A stretch of DNA of 7,629 nt, taken from positions 3,151 to 10,779 of the forward strand of contig JAKJDA010000064.1 of assembly GCA_022706165.1 (NCBI GenBank). Direction: 5' to 3'. The DNA comes from Candidatus Hydrogenedentota bacterium. GTDB taxonomy: Bacteria > Hydrogenedentota > Hydrogenedentia > Hydrogenedentales > SLHB01. Positions 6,865 through 7,629 of this stretch are shown here, piece by piece. The notes beneath the pieces are model-generated. The model saw only the letters and a list, made by a program, of their open reading frames with translations, was not told the origin of the DNA and searched no databases. Position numbers and translations under genes: made by a program. The first letter of the stretch is position 1. Every line of letters begins with the position of its first letter.

Positions 6865-6967
6865 AGCGAGAAGGCGCTCCCTGTCACGCAGCATTTCCGG
6901 ACGAAAACCGCCGGGCGATACCCGGCCCACGCACGATGCGACGAGGCCGGAAAGCAACTCACATGCC

Positions 6968-6997
6968 ATTATAAGTCCGATCACGCAGTCCTGTCAA
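6968..6997 (-). promoter_or_regulatory. Consensus sigma-70-type promoter for rpoN
   Basis: On the minus strand TTGACA (6992-6997) and TATAAT (6968-6973) are both perfect consensus boxes with an 18-bp spacer. Transcription would begin near 6961, giving a leader of roughly 65-95 nt before the likely rpoN start at 6894 or 6864. This excludes the in-frame ATG at 6984 for transcripts from this promoter. Confidence 0.75.
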
Positions 6998-7026
6998 TTG
7001 AAGAACTCCCGTTGCCGCGCTATAAT
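6998..7026 (+). promoter_or_regulatory. Sigma-70-type promoter for the MBL-fold hydrolase
   Basis: On the plus strand TTGAAG (6998-7003, 4 of 6 consensus) and TATAAT (7021-7026, 6 of 6) are separated by the optimal 17 bp. Transcription would begin near 7033. Its -35 box directly touches the -35 box of the rpoN promoter, and the junction contains the perfect palindrome TCAATTGA (6994-7001). Confidence 0.7.
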
Positions 7027-7065
7027 CTCCGAAAAGTCAATGATTTAGGCCTGTTTGAGTCTGCT

Positions 7066-7090
7066 TGGAATGACGCGCGTGCGCATTCCA
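7066..7090 (+). other. Leader hairpin before the hydrolase gene
   Basis: TGGAATG (7066-7072) pairs with CATTCCA (7084-7090), and CGC (7074-7076) continues the stem with GCG (7081-7083) past a bulged A, closing a GCGT loop. The hairpin buries the in-frame ATG at 7070-7072 and ends 12 nt before the AGAGGA ribosome-binding site at 7102-7107. Confidence 0.5.
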
Positions 7091-7114
7091 GAAATTACTA
7101 CAGAGGACCTCGCC

Positions 7115-7629
7115 TTGATCCGGTTCTCCCTTCTTGGCAGCGGCAGCAGCGGCAACGCGACGCTGGTCATCACCCCCACCTCAAAGGTGCTGATCGACGC
7201 GGGACTGAGCTTCAAGCAGCTTCAGATGCGCGCCGCCGCCCTCGGCGAAGACCTTGACGGCCTCTCCGCGGTATTCGTCACGCACGAACATACCGACCAC
7301 GTCCACGGCATCGGCGTGCTGTCGCGCAAACTCGGGACGCCGATTTTCATGACCGAGGGCACGCGCACTGCCCTCCCTGCCTCTATCGGCGTCGTGTCCA
7401 ATATCGAGGTCTTCGACGCGGGCGACGAGGTGGGCATCAATGGCTTGTCGGTGACGAGTTTCAGTGTGTCGCATGACGCGACCGATCCGGTCAGCTACAC
7501 GATCGGGTACAACGGGGCCAAGCTGGGCATGGCGGCGGACCTCGGCCACGCGTCGCAGCTCGTGCGCAGCCGGCTGGCCCATTCACAGGCCCTCGTTCTC
7601 GAAAGCAACTACTGCCCGAACATGCTCAC
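7115..7629 (+). CDS. MBL-fold metallo-hydrolase, YycJ/WalJ-like (cut by window edge)
   Basis: The visible 171 residues match the compact metallo-beta-lactamase-fold family that includes Bacillus YycJ/WalJ, thought to be an exonuclease. The N-terminus RFSLLGSGSSGN is the family hallmark. The metal motif THEHTDH places ligands at H57, H59, D61 and H62. The later SVSHDATDPVSY (about 118-129) holds H120, and AADLGH holds D142, the probable bridging Asp. The segment LESNYCPN (162-169) lies where many relatives read ESNHD. The 3' end is missing. I chose TTG 7115-7117 because AGAGGA stands seven bases upstream and the protein then begins as relatives do (M-I-R-F-S). An in-frame ATG at 7070 would add 15 residues, but its ribosome-binding site is poor and it sits in a hairpin. 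It is the only plus-strand gene seen and is transcribed divergently from rpoN. The exact substrate cannot be told from sequence. Confidence 0.88.
   Translation, partial: MIRFSLLGSGSSGNATLVITPTSKVLIDAGLSFKQLQMRAAALGEDLDGLSAVFVTHEHTDHVHGIGVLSRKLGTPIFMTEGTRTALPASIGVVSNIEVFDAGDEVGINGLSVTSFSVSHDATDPVSYTIGYNGAKLGMAADLGHASQLVRSRLAHSQALVLESNYCPNML

Noticed and set aside
5689..7257. Long plus-strand open frame of 522 codons
   Set aside because: It is antisense to rpoN and crosses both promoters and the hydrolase start. The composition (Arg, Asp, Leu, His) is typical of a mirror frame in GC-rich DNA.
7181..7582. Minus-strand frame of 133 codons inside the hydrolase
   Set aside because: It is antisense to a region with an intact THEHTDH motif and other family hallmarks; no own signal for translation.

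Overview
This is a GC-rich window with six genes reading leftward on the minus strand and one reading rightward at the right edge. In minus-strand order they are rpoN (sigma-54), an mntA-hepT toxin-antitoxin pair, lpxB (lipid A synthesis), polA (DNA polymerase I) and the 5' end of rho. A metallo-beta-lactamase-fold hydrolase of the YycJ/WalJ type starts rightward from the rpoN promoter region and runs off the window. LpxB implies a Gram-negative envelope with lipid A. The spacer before polA holds a CACAGAG/CGCAGAGG-type repeat that I associate with Planctomycetes, Hydrogenedentes, Acidobacteria and similar soil, sediment and bioreactor lineages. With the Gly/Arg-rich extension of Rho, this fits an uncultured member of the PVC or Hydrogenedentes-like groups. 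That placement is inference with low confidence.

Layout. Positions 1-360 hold the N-terminal 120 codons of rho. Positions 452-3166 hold a full-length PolA with all three domains apparently intact. Positions 3181-3443 hold a repeat-rich spacer with nested inverted repeats, and its last bases form the stop codon of lpxB. Positions 3442-4560 hold lpxB with a GTG start. Positions 4565-5228 hold the overlapping mntA and hepT genes; hepT ends 4 nt before lpxB. Positions 5229-5427 are non-coding and hold two G/C-block stem-loop clusters. Positions 5428-6864 hold rpoN. Positions 6968-7026 hold two divergent sigma-70-type promoters whose -35 boxes touch. Positions 7115-7629 hold the partial hydrolase gene.

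How the genes fit together. Most are housekeeping genes for replication and repair, transcription, and the outer membrane. The accessory part is the MntA/HepT module, tightly coupled to lpxB, so transcription of an envelope gene may depend on a toxin-antitoxin operon. The best regulatory structure is the rpoN/hydrolase intergenic region: the two promoters sit so close that RNA polymerase probably cannot occupy both at once. I saw no CRISPR array, tRNA, rRNA or complete insertion sequence. I did not find a clearly novel multi-gene system; the unusual signals are regulatory and repeat-based.
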